A DNA stretch of 64,000 nt from Oscarella lobularis (taxonomy: Eukaryota; Porifera; Homoscleromorpha; Homosclerophorida; Oscarellidae), in assembly GCF_947507565.1 (NCBI RefSeq), contig NC_089188.1, positions 682,001 to 746,000 of the forward strand, in the 5' to 3' direction. The translations under genes and the position numbers were made by a program. Positions 1 to 12,380 of this stretch are shown here, in pieces; position 1 is the stretch's first letter, and each line of letters opens with the position of its first letter. The notes under the pieces are model-generated. The model searched no databases, was not told where the DNA came from, and worked only from the letters and a program-made list of their open reading frames with translations.

Positions 1-1448
1 ACTATATCAGAAGTGTCAATTTTTAAGAAAGGTTCTGGTACACTCTCCATCCACGTGTAAGAAAAAAAGGTCGCCAGGTTTGATTCAAAACAATCCACAA
101 CTCTCCCCGTGTTCACCATTCCTCTGACACTGGAGCGCGTTGGCATATAGTGTATAGGCTCCGTTGGCAAAGAAATACTAGGCACACTTGTGTGGATATC
201 AGCTAGACAAGTGGCCATATGGATGGCAGTTGAAGTCTGTCCAGACGTTGGCCGCGGGATGGTATGAATTGTGTGGTAGTCGTCAATCATCAAAAGAACA
301 CACTGTTTTTGTGTTCTAGCATTTTCAATGAGCTGGTCAGCTATCATTTTGTTGTCGATGCTCAATGCTTTCTTGAATCTTCTAATAGTCTTTGGATGGC
401 CGCAAATGCCAAGAGCTCGACCACATTCCAAGGCCAAATTGGAGCATCCCGACAGTGACAGGTGCAGTCCAACGTCGTTTGCAAGAACTGTGTTTCTCTA
501 GATCAAACATTCGTTTATATAAATTTGTATACATAATACACAGAACTGCACCTGGTTGCAAAAATAGGCGTATCGATGTAATTCGGCAACAACTCGCTGC
601 TGCCGTAAGTCTTCTCTTTTGTCACTTTGCGCGTAGTCTCCCTGCAGGGCACTGTCGACCATTTCGAACAACCCTGGAGCATGGTTTTCAGCAAAGGCTT
701 TCATTGCGTCTACGCTGTAAAGTTTGGAAGTGCCTTCAGTACTGTTGTGCTCTGATAACGCTCTTTGAAATCGCCTAACAAGTTGAGGAAAATAGCCTAA
801 ATTATCATGGTCACGTGAAAGTAGTTAACATTATTTATTTGAGTACCGTTTTTCTCCGATCGCAGCCTTTCTGTCTCCCTCCTTAGCAGCTGATTTTCGT
901 CTTCTAGGCTCCTCAATTGTCTTTCCATGTCAATAAGTCGTTCGTTTACGTCCTCGGCGGGAGCATTCTGCGTTTTCATGCCAAATGTGAATAGATTGTT
1001 TGCTTATCTTTAGGCTTACTCGTGCTGGCTGCAAAAGAGCTTCATTGGATAGCCGAGAAACGTCCAAAGGCGCGACGGCAGCTACTCTTTTAGCCGGAGA
1101 TTGGTAAAAAGAGTGATCGATCACTTCGGGAAGAGAGTCTGCTTCGACGAAGTGCTTCGCGCACAGGTAAGCCGCAACCTCGTGAGTAACGTCGTTGAGA
1201 ACGGAAAGAAGGCGTTCTGGACACGCCCGAAGGCCCCCGGAACAGCGATCGCGATCGGTTACTATGGCACATCGATGGTGCTGTTTCGATAGCGCTTCCG
1301 CGTGGCGAAGGCACAACGAAACTGGCTCAAGGAATCCACGCTGACGAGCGTCCTTTTCAGAATAGCAGCGGATGACCCCGAAGCAAGGCGTCGCTAGCGA
1401 GTTTTCACGGCTTGGATCGTGGTGGCACACGACTTGTGCAGAAGACAT
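1..1448 (-). CDS. Uncharacterised expanded-family protein, 3' end beyond window
   Basis: Four exons join in phase on the minus strand: 1448-1020, 967-847, 796-552 and 497 to the window edge, with introns of 50-54 bp and GT-AG ends. Exon 1 encodes a Cys/His-rich N-terminal region of about 143 residues (CHHD, LCLRH, LCAKHF). Exon 2 encodes a short leucine/glutamate coiled coil (MERQLRSLEDENQLLRR). Exons 3 and 4 encode a conserved block with LYSVDAMKAF, VVAELHRYAYFCNQ, NDVGLHLSLSG and a DDYHTIHTIPRPT motif. This block resembles uncharacterised multi-copy proteins of sponges and cnidarians (from memory of the family, no search run). No function is known to me. The reading frame is still open at base 1, so the C terminus lies outside the window. 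A decayed paralogue with the same exon order lies at 40.75-42.2 kb. Confidence 0.7.
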
Positions 1449-2214
1449 GAGTAAAGGTACGCCAGACAGGTGATCGATTCCACCCGCCTTCTGAAAATGC
1501 CTTTCGCGGGTTTTCTTACGACGCGAAATGTTATTAGAACGGCGCGAAAGCGATTAGGACACTATGTTTGTGTCAAGAGAAGGCGGCAGCGAATTTGCGG
1601 CCCCGTTCGCTCTGTTTTAGATCATCGCGAACTCTTTCGACGCGTTTTGTGAAAATAGCACCCCCTTAGAAAAAAATAGCCCCCTTCCCATTCAAAAGAT
1701 CCTTTATCTGGGCAGCGTTTAGAGGCGGTCGCGACCTTATCAGATAAGGTAGTAGCTTATCACAAGATGTTTCTCTTAACATGTCGACATTGACGCGAAA
1801 TCCGCGTTTTTTATTGGCTCCCGCCTAAATGTTTACGCACATGCGCAGTGAAAGTCTCCCCTGCTAGGTAGGACTAATGTTGAATTCATGGCGCCGCAAC
1901 TTGCAGCCCCTGCCTGCCGCTAAATCAAAAATTAATATTCAGAAGAAGGGAAATACTAATCTGTAATGTTTCATGTAATAAGTGTCTGGCTAATGTGAAA
2001 ATCGTTTCTGGTAGTGGAGGTAAAAAAGTTTAAAAACAGACAGAAGAAAAGAACGACCACTAAGGTATATATATGTACATACGATATGTATATGTGTGTG
2101 TGTGCGCTTGCTTGCTTGCCTATATGTGTGCGCAGGCAAAGAATTTACAATGTAACAGAGCGTGCTTGGAGAAGTCTAAGAATCTGTTAATAATTGAGAT
2201 GACTAGCTTGAAGG
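1449..2214. other. Intergenic, no gene seen
   Basis: No convincing exon is visible between the head of the expanded-family gene and the tail of the helicase gene. A short AT/TG-rich simple-sequence patch (about 2065-2130) lies near the 3' end of the downstream gene. Confidence 0.6.
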
Positions 2215-5200
2215 CTAATCTATTTCAATCTTGATGATTTTTTTCTGGTGATGTGAAGCACGTTCATCTTCTTGCAACGAGAGAAAGCTTCGTTTTCGCT
2301 CAGGATTTTTTGTAAAGTCACCTTCACTGCTGAAAATAACAACCACAACACTGTAAGGACTTTCGGGTTCGTGAACACAAGTCCAATACACATCGCACTG
2401 AGAAACTCTAATGTCACATTTGCGAAGAAACTTAATTATTCTTTTCTTCGTCGTCAAATTCAAGGTAGAAGCGAGACCAATTGGCATAGCCCAGGCAAAG
2501 TCTATAGTAGACCCCCTTTGACCAATAATACGTTCTAGATCTAGTTGAAGGAAAAGACCAACTGAATCTGGCCATTTCGTTACAATTTTGTTGTCAACAA
2601 ACGACAGCAAAAGGAACAGGTCTGATGGTTCCTCTGAACTGTTTTTTTGCTCAACGCTAAATTTCTTAAAAGCGTCTTTTACCGTTCTCAAATTTTCCGA
2701 CGACATGGGTTTCACCATGTCTTTTTCGTAGCACGGTGGAAAAACCACGTACTCGCATTTCAAATATTCAAGGTGTTGGTAAAGTAATTCTTTTAGTGAC
2801 AAAGTCGAATTGGGACTGCAGCGGCACTCAAACAGCGGCAATTCTGCCTCTCTAATAGAACCCGAGGAAACTGCTGACATTTCACTTTTTGGCGACGGTA
2901 AAATCAAGGCATCAGAAATTTTTTCCTGCTTTAGCTCCGTAAAAGGGTCTACGCTAAGCGGTAAAAGAGCCATTCTAGAAGTATCGGCCCTCGCAGAAGA
3001 ATCGCCAAACTTTTTAAAGTTTTGTTCCAGCTCCCCACTGTCTTCTTGGAGCTCTTCCTTGTTCACTTCGAGCTCTTCTCTGACGTCTTCTCTTTTTACT
3101 TCTCTGAGGTCTTTTGTGTCCTCTTTGCGCTCTTCTCTTTTTTGCTCCGTAGACTGTTTAACGTCTGATGACGGATATTTTATGGACCCTTCGATGAGCG
3201 CTTTAACAAACACAAATCGACCGTATTTGCAGCACAACAGTTGTTTTGCATCACAGTCATCGCAAAACATGACATCTGCCAAGAAGGGAGCTGGCATGAA
3301 AAAAACATCCTTTTCAACAGTTGCTTTCACGTTCAATAAGTAGAGAGCACCAAGTCTTCCGTGACGAAAAGGTGGACGCCTGTATCCTAGACGATCAAAC
3401 TTCATGCCCAGCACACCGTACTTATCTGGTTGACCGGAATAATCAACAACTCTTGTGCAAAGAGAAGTTTGCAGCTCTTCTGGTAATTCTGCCCTAGGAT
3501 CAAACTGATTCCAGAGGTGAGAAAGAATTGTCGTCAAATAGGTTTTTTTCATCTTTATTTGGGGTCCATTTATATCAGCAAAGTCAACGCAATAGAGCGA
3601 TGAAACGTTGTCGTCCATGTGAAACGCAAACGACAAACCGAGCGCATGAGCAAACAGCTGCATGAAAAGACGACTAAATCCGATCCTGTTTATGTCATCT
3701 GTCACGTAATCAAAACTGTAGTCTAGCTGCTTCCGTAGCGCTAGTGGCAACAAGAAACGTCTTGGCAACTGAACAATAACATGAAATCGTCCCCAAATGT
3801 TTTGATATGCTTGAAACTCACTTTCACGAACAACCAACGCAAACAGAGGTATAAACGTTGATCCTCTTTCGATCAGGTGTGAGAAATTTAACAATGCTCG
3901 ACGAGCTCGATTGTATGTAGGAATGAAAACCCATTTGAAGTCACAGAGAGCTTGAAGATTATCATTCTGTAAAAAAACTCTGAAAGATTTGAAAGAACTT
4001 CCTCCCGGAACTGAAATTAGTACTTCGTTAATTTCAAAAATCTTCAACGCATCTAGCTTGAGGCTTTTTGTAGTGACGTCAAAGTGAGACTCCTTTCTTG
4101 CTGGGAGACAGACAAAACAATTTCGAGAGGCGTGATATTCAGAATAGCTTTTGACATGGTTCGTTTCTTCCTCCCACTCAACAACAAAATTGTTTCGTCT
4201 TCCACGTGGATTAACATCAGGCGTGTCTCTTCCAATCTTTCTCGGATTAAATTTATTCAAAATCTTTTTAACTAGTTCCGAACGTTTTTCCCTTGGCGTA
4301 TAATGTAAAAGTGGTTCGTACTTTGACTGGGAGAGTTCATAGTCCAAACGACGCGCTTTCTCCCAGTTAAAATTAACATGATGAGGATAAATCCAATCCT
4401 TTTCATGAAACACTGCCTGGCCTTCACTTTCTTTTTCGTCCATCTTGGCCTCGTTATCAAAGTCTCCACAGTTAATTAGTTCTGAATCTTCATCTCGACA
4501 GATTTTACTCCTTAATTCTTCAATAAACCTCAAGTAAGTGCCTGTTTTACCTATTTGGGGTTCCGCCTGAAGTAAAAGGCGGTTTTCCGGAACGCGTTTA
4601 GGTTCATGCTCGTGATCGCAACTAGTAGGTCCAGCTTCATAACCCAGCCAGCGAACGCGAAATGGCAGATCGGGTTTCTCTTCGTCCCAGTTCTTCTTGT
4701 CTTTAGTCTTAATCATTTTTGTATCAGGATTCATTTTGATTGCAGTGAAAGAGGCACAGGTATTGAAGTGATTTTTAAGTTTCTTGTACAGTTTTTGTCC
4801 TACTATCGCAAAGGGCTCGTTCACTGCCTCGCTTCGGTCAACGTACCGACAAAGCCTTCCAAGTTCCTGCATCATTTGCGTAATTGTCACCGTCGCTGTT
4901 TCGGTGTGAAACAATCTTAAGTCCATGCAATTCAAAGTGTGGGGAAAGGTGTCCCCCATTCGCGCTTTCTTCACAAGAATTAACAAGCAGGGAAATGACT
5001 CTAAGTCCATGTAAGTCCTAAAGTGGCGATGCTGATGTTTACACAACTCACATTCAAGTGCATCTTTAACCACTGGCGTAAAACATGAACAAGAGCAGTC
5101 ACCTTGAGCTTTGCAGCTGCCAAGCTGAGATTGCCTTTTGAACTCGTCAACTCCAAATGAATATTTCACTTCAGCGTTAATCTCCCTACTTCCAAAGTCA

Positions 5201-8007
5201 CAAATGACAAAAAACGATTGAAACTTTCCGCCAACTGCGCTATCTTTTACAAGAGACAACGCTGATCTAATAATTGAAGCAGTCTTCTCTCCCATTTTTT
5301 TAGACTTGACGCGAGCAATTTTAATAGACGGCTTTTGCAAAATAAGCTCGTGCAAAATGCTGAGAGTTGGAATGCAAAATAGTACATGATTGAAAAGATC
5401 GGGCCGCTCGTAATGGTGATGAACTACTTTTGTCTTAGTAGAATCATGATGTACAGATGAAAGAAAAACGCTTTCACAAAAGATGTCTAAACCCGATTCG
5501 AGTTGCTTTGTCATGGTTTCTTTCCGTATGTTGAAGAGGTGGGAGAATAATGTGTCTCCAGCTTCAACAGCAAAAGTTTTACAAAACTCTTCGAAAGCTG
5601 AAGCCTCTTCTTCACCGCTAAGTTCTTGCTTGAATTTATCAAGAAAATTAGCAAATGAGTCTCTGGCTCGTATTAAAGAAGTCTCTAAAACCATTTCGGT
5701 TTTTTCTGAGAAAAGCCAAAGCAGAAGGAAAGCGTATTCCCAAGCGAGAACAACGTCCAAATCAGCTTCTTTAGTCTTAAAGTAAGGTAGTTTACCCAAT
5801 TTTCTCAAAACTTTTGCGAATCTTTCGTCATTTTTGATGAGCCGCTTTTTAGCATCTTCTCTCATTATGCTGTTCATGTAGTAGTTTAAGGAGAGGTACC
5901 GTTTGGGAATATCAACCATCTGTCCGCCAGCTTCTTCCTCTTGTATTCCGACAACATCAAATTGGAAGGCACAATTTCGCGGAAGCTTTCGAACTCTGTG
6001 AACAGACAGTTGTTCAACACCACTTGCTTGACTAATCTTGTAAATCCCACTTTCGACGTTTTTCTCTGCTTTAAGATAGATACCACTTGCTGTTGAGGCG
6101 GCTCTTAGTGAAACAATGCCCATTCCCGAATCCAAAACAGCTTCGAAGTCAAAACAGTGCTTCGACATAGAATCAATGTTCTCTCTCGCAACTGCAATTA
6201 AGTCTGAATGAGATTTTCCGCGGCTCGTAGCTCCCGAGGTCAATCCAAAAATTCTACCAATTGCGCCAGTTTTATAGTCGTATTCAAACAACCGAACAAT
6301 TTGCCCTGAACTAGATTGCGATCCGTCAATGAAAATCAAACTTTTACTTGAGGAAGATGCTACTACTTCTCCATCAAGAACACCAACGCAACATTCACCA
6401 TTTATAGTTGAAAGACGAACGGCACAGCCTTTTCGAAACTGCTCCAAAGCCAATTCTGCCCAATGAACAACATGACGTTCTTTCTCCGTTTTAGACCCCT
6501 GGTCTTGATAATATACTTGAGGAATCCGAGAATTTGTAGTGAGCAAATTAAACGGCGTAGCAGATACTTGAAGAACGACAACGTCCTTATGTTGGCTCCA
6601 TGTATTAACAAATTTATGAAATGCCTTTTGGGTCTTCTTCTCCTGAGGGTTTTTGCCCTCCGTCTCTTTGTCTTTCACAGTTCCCCAATGGCTCTCATCA
6701 GCTACAACAAGAAAAAGAGTTCTACCCGAATCCGATTCGTTTTTGTCAGCCTCTTCAACGTTCTTCCTAAACTTTTCAACCAATTTTTCTTCCTTATCCG
6801 CGAGCTGATATTTTAAAATACGCTCTTCTCCATAACGTTCCCTGTCTTTCCCAGCAAGTGAAAGAGGAACAATACCAGCATCTGGATGAAGCAGACGCTT
6901 TAGCGTTTGGTTTCGCAAAGAATTAAATTTTGCAGTAAAAATCAGAAATTCAAAATTGGTGTAGACGTCGGATAAATTTGTTAACTTCTTGAAGTGAGTT
7001 TGAAGTATTTGCCTAAGCCGACACAGTAACACATTTGCCATCAGCTTTTGGTCAGGATAGTAAAGTATTTGGTTCTAGAATGTTATGCCGTCAGATAGAA
7101 TAAGATAGGAATTATGAGTGCTTACTTCAATGACGAGTCTCCATGATGGCCAACTTCCAACATGAAAAACAACTGAAGTCACCTCTGGTAGAAGTCGGTG
7201 AAAATCGGCCTTCAGAACAGATTGCCTGTCCCTGTCTCCAAACAGCATAATAAGAGAGAGAACAGCTTCAACGGGAATTTCAACAACAACATATGCACTG
7301 TTGTCCGGTCCTGTTTCACGAATTTCTATTTGATTTCGAGAAACACTAAAGCAGGCGCTGAGAACGTCTAAAAGAAAACATCCTTTTTCTCTAACTTCAG
7401 AAACAGTGATGCCATGTAGTATTAAAAGAACATTATTTCTTTGCTGAAGAACAAGAGCTTGATTGCTGTCTGCGCTTTCTGCAGATGCGTGGCTTTCCTC
7501 CTCAGTGCAGTAAACGCGTAGTTCAGCTTGCAGATCAGCTCTTGCCGTTGCAGCAAGATTTGGCCTGTAGCGGGCGACCAAATCGGAAAATTCAGACCCG
7601 AAGTGCAAACTAATTCGATTGCGAAAGTTCACAGGATAATCTGTCGGTGAACGTACTCTGGAGGGCGTGGCCGGACCGATTGTGGAAGACAACCTATTGA
7701 GTATTTCAACAGCTTTTGCACAGCTTTCGCAACTCCGAAGTATTTCCATAAACGTATAGAAGTCTCTTTCGGGTCTTTTGAAAAGGTATTCGGTCAAAAG
7801 AATCCTCGCTTGCTCCTCCTGCACCTCCGAGGAAAGTCGCAGCTTTTCAAAGTCTTCCTTGGAAAGCAATTCTCTTGCATAGAGCGAATCAAGAATGCAG
7901 ACCGGCCGAAGGCAGTCGACCAGCTCTGAAAAAACCGGACGAACACGCGTATTCCAAACATTGCTTGAATTTTCGCTTTGCATCGACAAACCGCGGTCTG
8001 ATGACAT
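2215..8007 (-). CDS. CARD + divergent helicase-like giant protein (two exons)
   Basis: Exon 1 (8007-7126, 294 codons) and exon 2 (7044-2215, 1,609 residues) join in phase 0 across an 81-bp intron (donor GTAAGC, acceptor AAAAG), predicting about 1,903 residues. Residues about 20-95 look like a CARD, with LVDCLRP, LDSLYARELLSKEDFEKL and FYTFMEILRSC in the right helical spacing. The next about 200 residues form an unassigned alpha/beta region. Helicase-like motifs then appear in exon 2: DESH in VVADESHWG (near 6690), SATPF shortly after, and ARMGDTFP plus QMMQELGRLCRY resembling motifs V and VI (near 4850-4970). A Walker-A-like EPQIGKTGTY follows only afterwards (near 4550). A charged Lys/Glu segment lies near 3050-3160. 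The CARD suggests a role in death-fold or innate-immune signalling, and the rest suggests a nucleic-acid-dependent NTPase; both roles are inference. I chose the first ATG of the open exon, so further 5' exons are possible. Confidence 0.75.
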
Positions 8008-8368
8008 GTGGAATGGGAATCAAAATAGACGACTTTGCGGAAAGAAGAGTAACGGCAACGCCCTTGTTGACAAATTAAAGGAGCATGCGCTTTCGCAACT
8101 TTCATTTTCACCATGCATGCAAGCATGGGGCGCGCCTCGGCGTAGGCAGAGCTATAAAGAAATATTTATTTATAGTTCTGGGCGTAGGATCACCAGTTTT
8201 CTTCTGCATGAATTACCTCCATGCTGTCATATACTGATTCAATAAGTTTCTTCTCCATTTAACAACTGTTTCTTCATTTATTCAATCTTCGCAGAGCAAT
8301 GCCTAACGTGACGTATTGCTAGAATAATGAAAAGGACAATGACATACGACGAAGTACCTGTATACAAA

Positions 8369-8746
8369 TTATTTCGAAAAATACTCCTGACTTTCGATTT
8401 GCCTAATCCCTTCTCTCTCATCAGACGGATTCATTTTCACTTCGACCATTATTCCGCATCTCTTCGAGTGCACGACAAAGTGAGGCCGCACGCCTTCTTC
8501 TAGAGCGAGAGCAGGATGCACCTCGAGGCACCCGTGAGAAAGTTTCATTAGCAAACGCAAAGATATATCGAGAGAGAAGATAAATATAGCTCAACAACGT
8601 TATAAGCCGGCTGGTGGAATCCCTCATCTTCAAAGATACTAGATCGCATGTTCTCCAAAACAGAACCCATATGACGAGCCCATTGAAAAACATCTTGGTT
8701 TTCGAGCGCTTCCGTTGTCTGGTAAAGCATTGAACTTTGCATGATT
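8369..8746 (-). CDS. Possible small gene, nuclease-like C-terminal segment
   Basis: A good acceptor (pyrimidine tract ending TTTCAG at about 8747) opens an exon with protein-like sequence (TTEALENQDVFQWARHMGSV, FEDEGFHQPAYN). A candidate 77-bp intron (weak donor GTTGTT, acceptor CTCGAG) joins in phase 0 to a final exon ending at 8369 with VRPHFVVHSKRCGIMVEVKM. The layout P-x-F-V-V...(I)MVEVK resembles the core of PD-(D/E)XK nucleases, but the usual Asp after Pro is His here. Upstream exons were not resolved. It lies 362 bp upstream of, and on the same strand as, the CARD-helicase gene. The function is speculative. Confidence 0.3.
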
Positions 8747-9210
8747 CTGAAATAGACGATAGATTAGAGAAGCAATTATAGCTATCGTACAAAATAACAG
8801 TAAACGATAATCGTCACAAGGGTAACCGTCGTGGGGTCTAAGCTTAGACTTGTTCGCTGAAGGTTTAGCTAGGGCTTTACGTTAAAATTTAGAATAGCGG
8901 TAAATTCGTTTTTTGAAGAACTCACAACGTCGTTCAAATATTCTAAACCCTGCAAATGATAATTTTCTAGACTAATACCTAGATCAGGCCAGATATGAGT
9001 TTATTTTAGGAGAAAGATCGTTCCAAACCTGTTCGTTGCTTGAATGGAAGGTCAACCAGTCAAAGAATTACCTGCATAGAAACAGAAAAAAAACATTTAT
9101 ATCTAATCAACAGAATTCCAAACGCAGTGCACAAATAGACAACAAACGACAAAGCCAAAATACTGAGTAGAGTAAGCTAATAATGAGCATGTTAAATAAT
9201 TCGCCCATTC

Positions 9211-11637
9211 TCAATAACAGCCCTCATGAACAAGAAGATTCACTGTATTTGGAGGCCATGATGAATGTCCCATTGGTGGTTTCAATATATCCCTGCTAGC
9301 TCTTCTGTTCATTAATTGAAACGCGACGCTAAAAAAATTTGACAATGGATGCGCGAGCTTACCGTAAGAGATACTGCTTCAATTGAGACGGCGTTTGACG
9401 TGGATTCTCACTCAGAAGCTTGGCAAGTATTCCTGACTGCAAAAAGTAAATTACTGTTACATTTGAAAACGTTTTAGGCCTTCTTACCACTAGAGCTGTT
9501 CCAAAAGATGTACCTTTAATTAAGAGTGATTAAAAATTCAACTTTTATTGAATGCATTATACGTACCAGAGTCTGTCTTCGTGGATGATGGATTGGTGGT
9601 ACCGGCTCCTAGTATATCTTGACTCTGGGGAAAAACTTCAAAGATACCTGATAACAGTATAATAGTACTGCTAATTACTGGAGCGAATACATCAACGCAA
9701 GCTCCAAAATTTGACTGAACTTTGGGTGTAACCATAAACCTGTCATTTATGTCAGAACCTGACACTGTAATGCTAAAATCGGCAATTACCGATTGACTGA
9801 ACTGACTAGTTAGTAGTATCATTTACGTCTCTGCAACTTTAGCTGGAGACGTCTTGCAAGCGTCTTCACCTTCGTTTCCAGTCGACGTAACAAAAACAAC
9901 ACCCTGTATAGTTATAAAAAAAGATTATCAAAGAAAAAAGCAATGAATTAGAAGCCCCTACATCACTAACAGCCGCACTTGCCGCATGATCAATAAGATC
10001 ATTGCTTGGAACACCAATGGAAAAGCTTAGGCATAAAGTTTCGATGGCAATTCTTTATCACGTACTTTCCCTTACGCACTTTAAAATAACGGTGCTTCTT
10101 TTATACCGTGTTTGGCTGGCGACCCACTGAATAGACTCCACAAGTTTTCTTATATGACACAAAATGAAACCAGGGGAAACACTATTGCTTTATTCTTAAT
10201 TATTTACCCAGTAGTAGCATATCCATCATCGTCAAGCACTCTTACAGCAGCCACTCTAGCCTTTTTAGCTTCTCCGTACTTCTTTCCAATGATAAAGCGC
10301 TAAAAAAACAATTCAATAAAAGGCTCTATTTCAACGGAAAAGAAGGCGCACAGGCCACTAAAGTTCCATGACCGACTTCGTCCGGTTTTCGAACATTGAT
10401 ATAGTCTTTAACCTTTATAACGTCGAGCTATTTTTTAGTCAAACAACCGTTTACGCATAAGTACAATTTTAGCTCTTCCTTCAAAGTCGCGGTGAGATGC
10501 ATACACTCCACTACAGCAACAATGATTATATTTAGATTGGAACTCTTACTGTACCAATGAAATTACGCACGTATCAATCACGTAAACTTCGACGCCTCGT
10601 CCTTGATAATTTTCTTTGTAAAGAAAGTAAATACAATTGAATAAATTTATAAATCTAATAGATAGTACTTGAGTAAGTGTACTTTCTTGTGTTGTGGAAA
10701 CGCCTTACAGACGTTCTTTCAAGACCCTAGGTACGACGGTTGGTCTAACATTGACGGATAATATTCACGGTTGGCAAGACGTTCATACCCAGTCAGCATC
10801 TGATTGAGTTGTACAGGGACTTCTTCTGCGACGGTGAAAATAACTGTGTATGCCCTGGCTTTCATTTTTTTATCCAACGTTCTAAAACGTAAGATTTCTT
10901 CTGGCATGACATATTGGACGTGCGGGAGTTGGAGAACTCGTTCAAGGGTGCTGAAATTTCGAATAAGGGTACGTTAATTAATAAAAAGCAAGATAAAAGT
11001 TACGCGTTATTCATTATGGCTGAATAAGCCTTGAAATGTTTTCCGATATTGAGCGTTTTCTCAATTTTGGGGTGTTCATCGACGGAATTTTCAAATATTT
11101 TAGACACGTGCTCTAGCTCTGAAAGAAAGAAAGCAAAAGTCGCACTATATAGAAAGTATTACTTAACATTAACGTTAAGAGAGGTTGCCTTCAACCTTAT
11201 TTTTAATTAATTATACGAATTTCGTTAGAAAAAGATGAACCTACTACATGATTTATGCAATGCATGAACTATCTCACAGATGACGCTAATACTGAGCGCT
11301 AGCTGCTCTCATACAATCTCGTTTTTATTAAGAGCCACGCTTCAAAAAACTGGTACTCTCCGGTGATTGCATGTGAGGGCTTAGCGAAACAGATAAACTA
11401 CCTGGCTAGCGCGGTCCCAATGTCGCCTTACGTTGTTCAACGGTGACATGATTGTCAAGGACGACTATATACTTGTTCTTGACTTGTTCGCTTTTCGGTG
11501 CGTGCAAAAACGGCTAAAAAGAAAATTCGAGATAGTCTGTGCCGGTTTCAATATAGCATGATACTAGTACCAGCTCCATCAACTCGAACCAAATGCAACA
11601 AAACACCAACGAACACGGCAAAGCATAACGATTTCAT
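9211..11637 (-). CDS. Secreted proteinase-K-like subtilase (S8 family), multi-exon
   Basis: The start ATG at 11637 opens a signal peptide (MKSLCFAVFVGVLLHLV). An inhibitor-I9 propeptide follows (KYIVVLDNHVTVEQ near 11460; LPHVQYVMPEEI near 10920). The catalytic domain is spread over many small exons. Asp lies in VEVYVIDTC (codon about 10573-10575), His in GHGTLVA (about 10368-10370), the oxyanion-hole Asn in STGNEGED (about 9874-9876) and Ser in GTSFGTALV (about 9506-9508). KKYGEAKKARVAAVRVLDD and the C-terminal ILAKLLSENPRQTPSQLKQY and PPNTVNLL also fit the proteinase K subgroup. The stop is a TGA at 9211-9213. All catalytic residues are present, so an active secreted endopeptidase is likely. 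Cys replaces the usual Gly after Asp-Thr. The exon 1 to exon 2 junction is not settled by phase. Confidence 0.8.
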
Positions 11638-11639
11638 CT

Positions 11640-12380
11640 GAAAAAGAGGTTAGCGACTGCTGAGTTGGGGGCAACTCATTCTTTTTTATCTACGCAGGGC
11701 GCGCATGCCTTAGAGTCACATAAACAAGATTTCATTGAAACGGTGCCAAAAACATCAACATAGCGCTATATATTGCTTTGCAATATTGATGTGTATGTGC
11801 AATAACGCCGCATTTGGAATCGACCGTATGCATTATAAGTATTGCTCTATTTCCTTACAAGACTGTTCTGACTGCAATAAGGCTCCCAGTCATGCCATGT
11901 GCTGCGAATGATGACCGGTCTTTAGGACTAACGGTTCATACCGTTCTTGAGGAGATGGACGAACGAGCTTCCGATCGTCAGCACAACAATAGTCAAAGGT
12001 GCAACTTCCTTTCCCGTTTGTACAAAGCAAATCCGTTATTCTCTGAAAACAAATAACGTAGCAGAACGTGCACCGGATGAGTGACATCCTACGCTTTGGA
12101 GAGGTTTTGAGAGCAATAACCTGCATTACTTTCTTCAACAGTCCTACAATGAAAAATCTCTTTAGTGAATGAAAATTGCGATGATGCGATGACTGCAAGT
12201 GTCTATTATACTACTAAAAACAAAAGACCAGAGGAGATGACATATACATATAGGTCATATAGCTTCACATTGAGTACGTCACTTTAGAATAAAGTCTTTT
12301 GAAAACGAATGTATCTCACATAAAAGGAATACTTGAAATAAAACGTACAAAAATGATAATAATTGGAGTTATCATGCGCG
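11640..12380. other. Intergenic with a dispersed repeat copy
   Basis: No convincing exon is visible. The segment about 11945-12050 (GAGGAGATG...GATCGTCAGCACAA...) reappears in diverged form near 21460-21545, so part of this stretch is a dispersed repeat. Confidence 0.45.

Noticed and set aside
3000-3343. Ser-rich 177-codon frame on the plus strand (2810-3343)
   Set aside because: It is the antisense of the charged Lys/Glu segment of the CARD-helicase gene.
8421-8792. 123-codon minus-strand frame rich in Arg/Ser
   Set aside because: It overlaps, in another frame, the more protein-like exons used for the possible nuclease-like gene.
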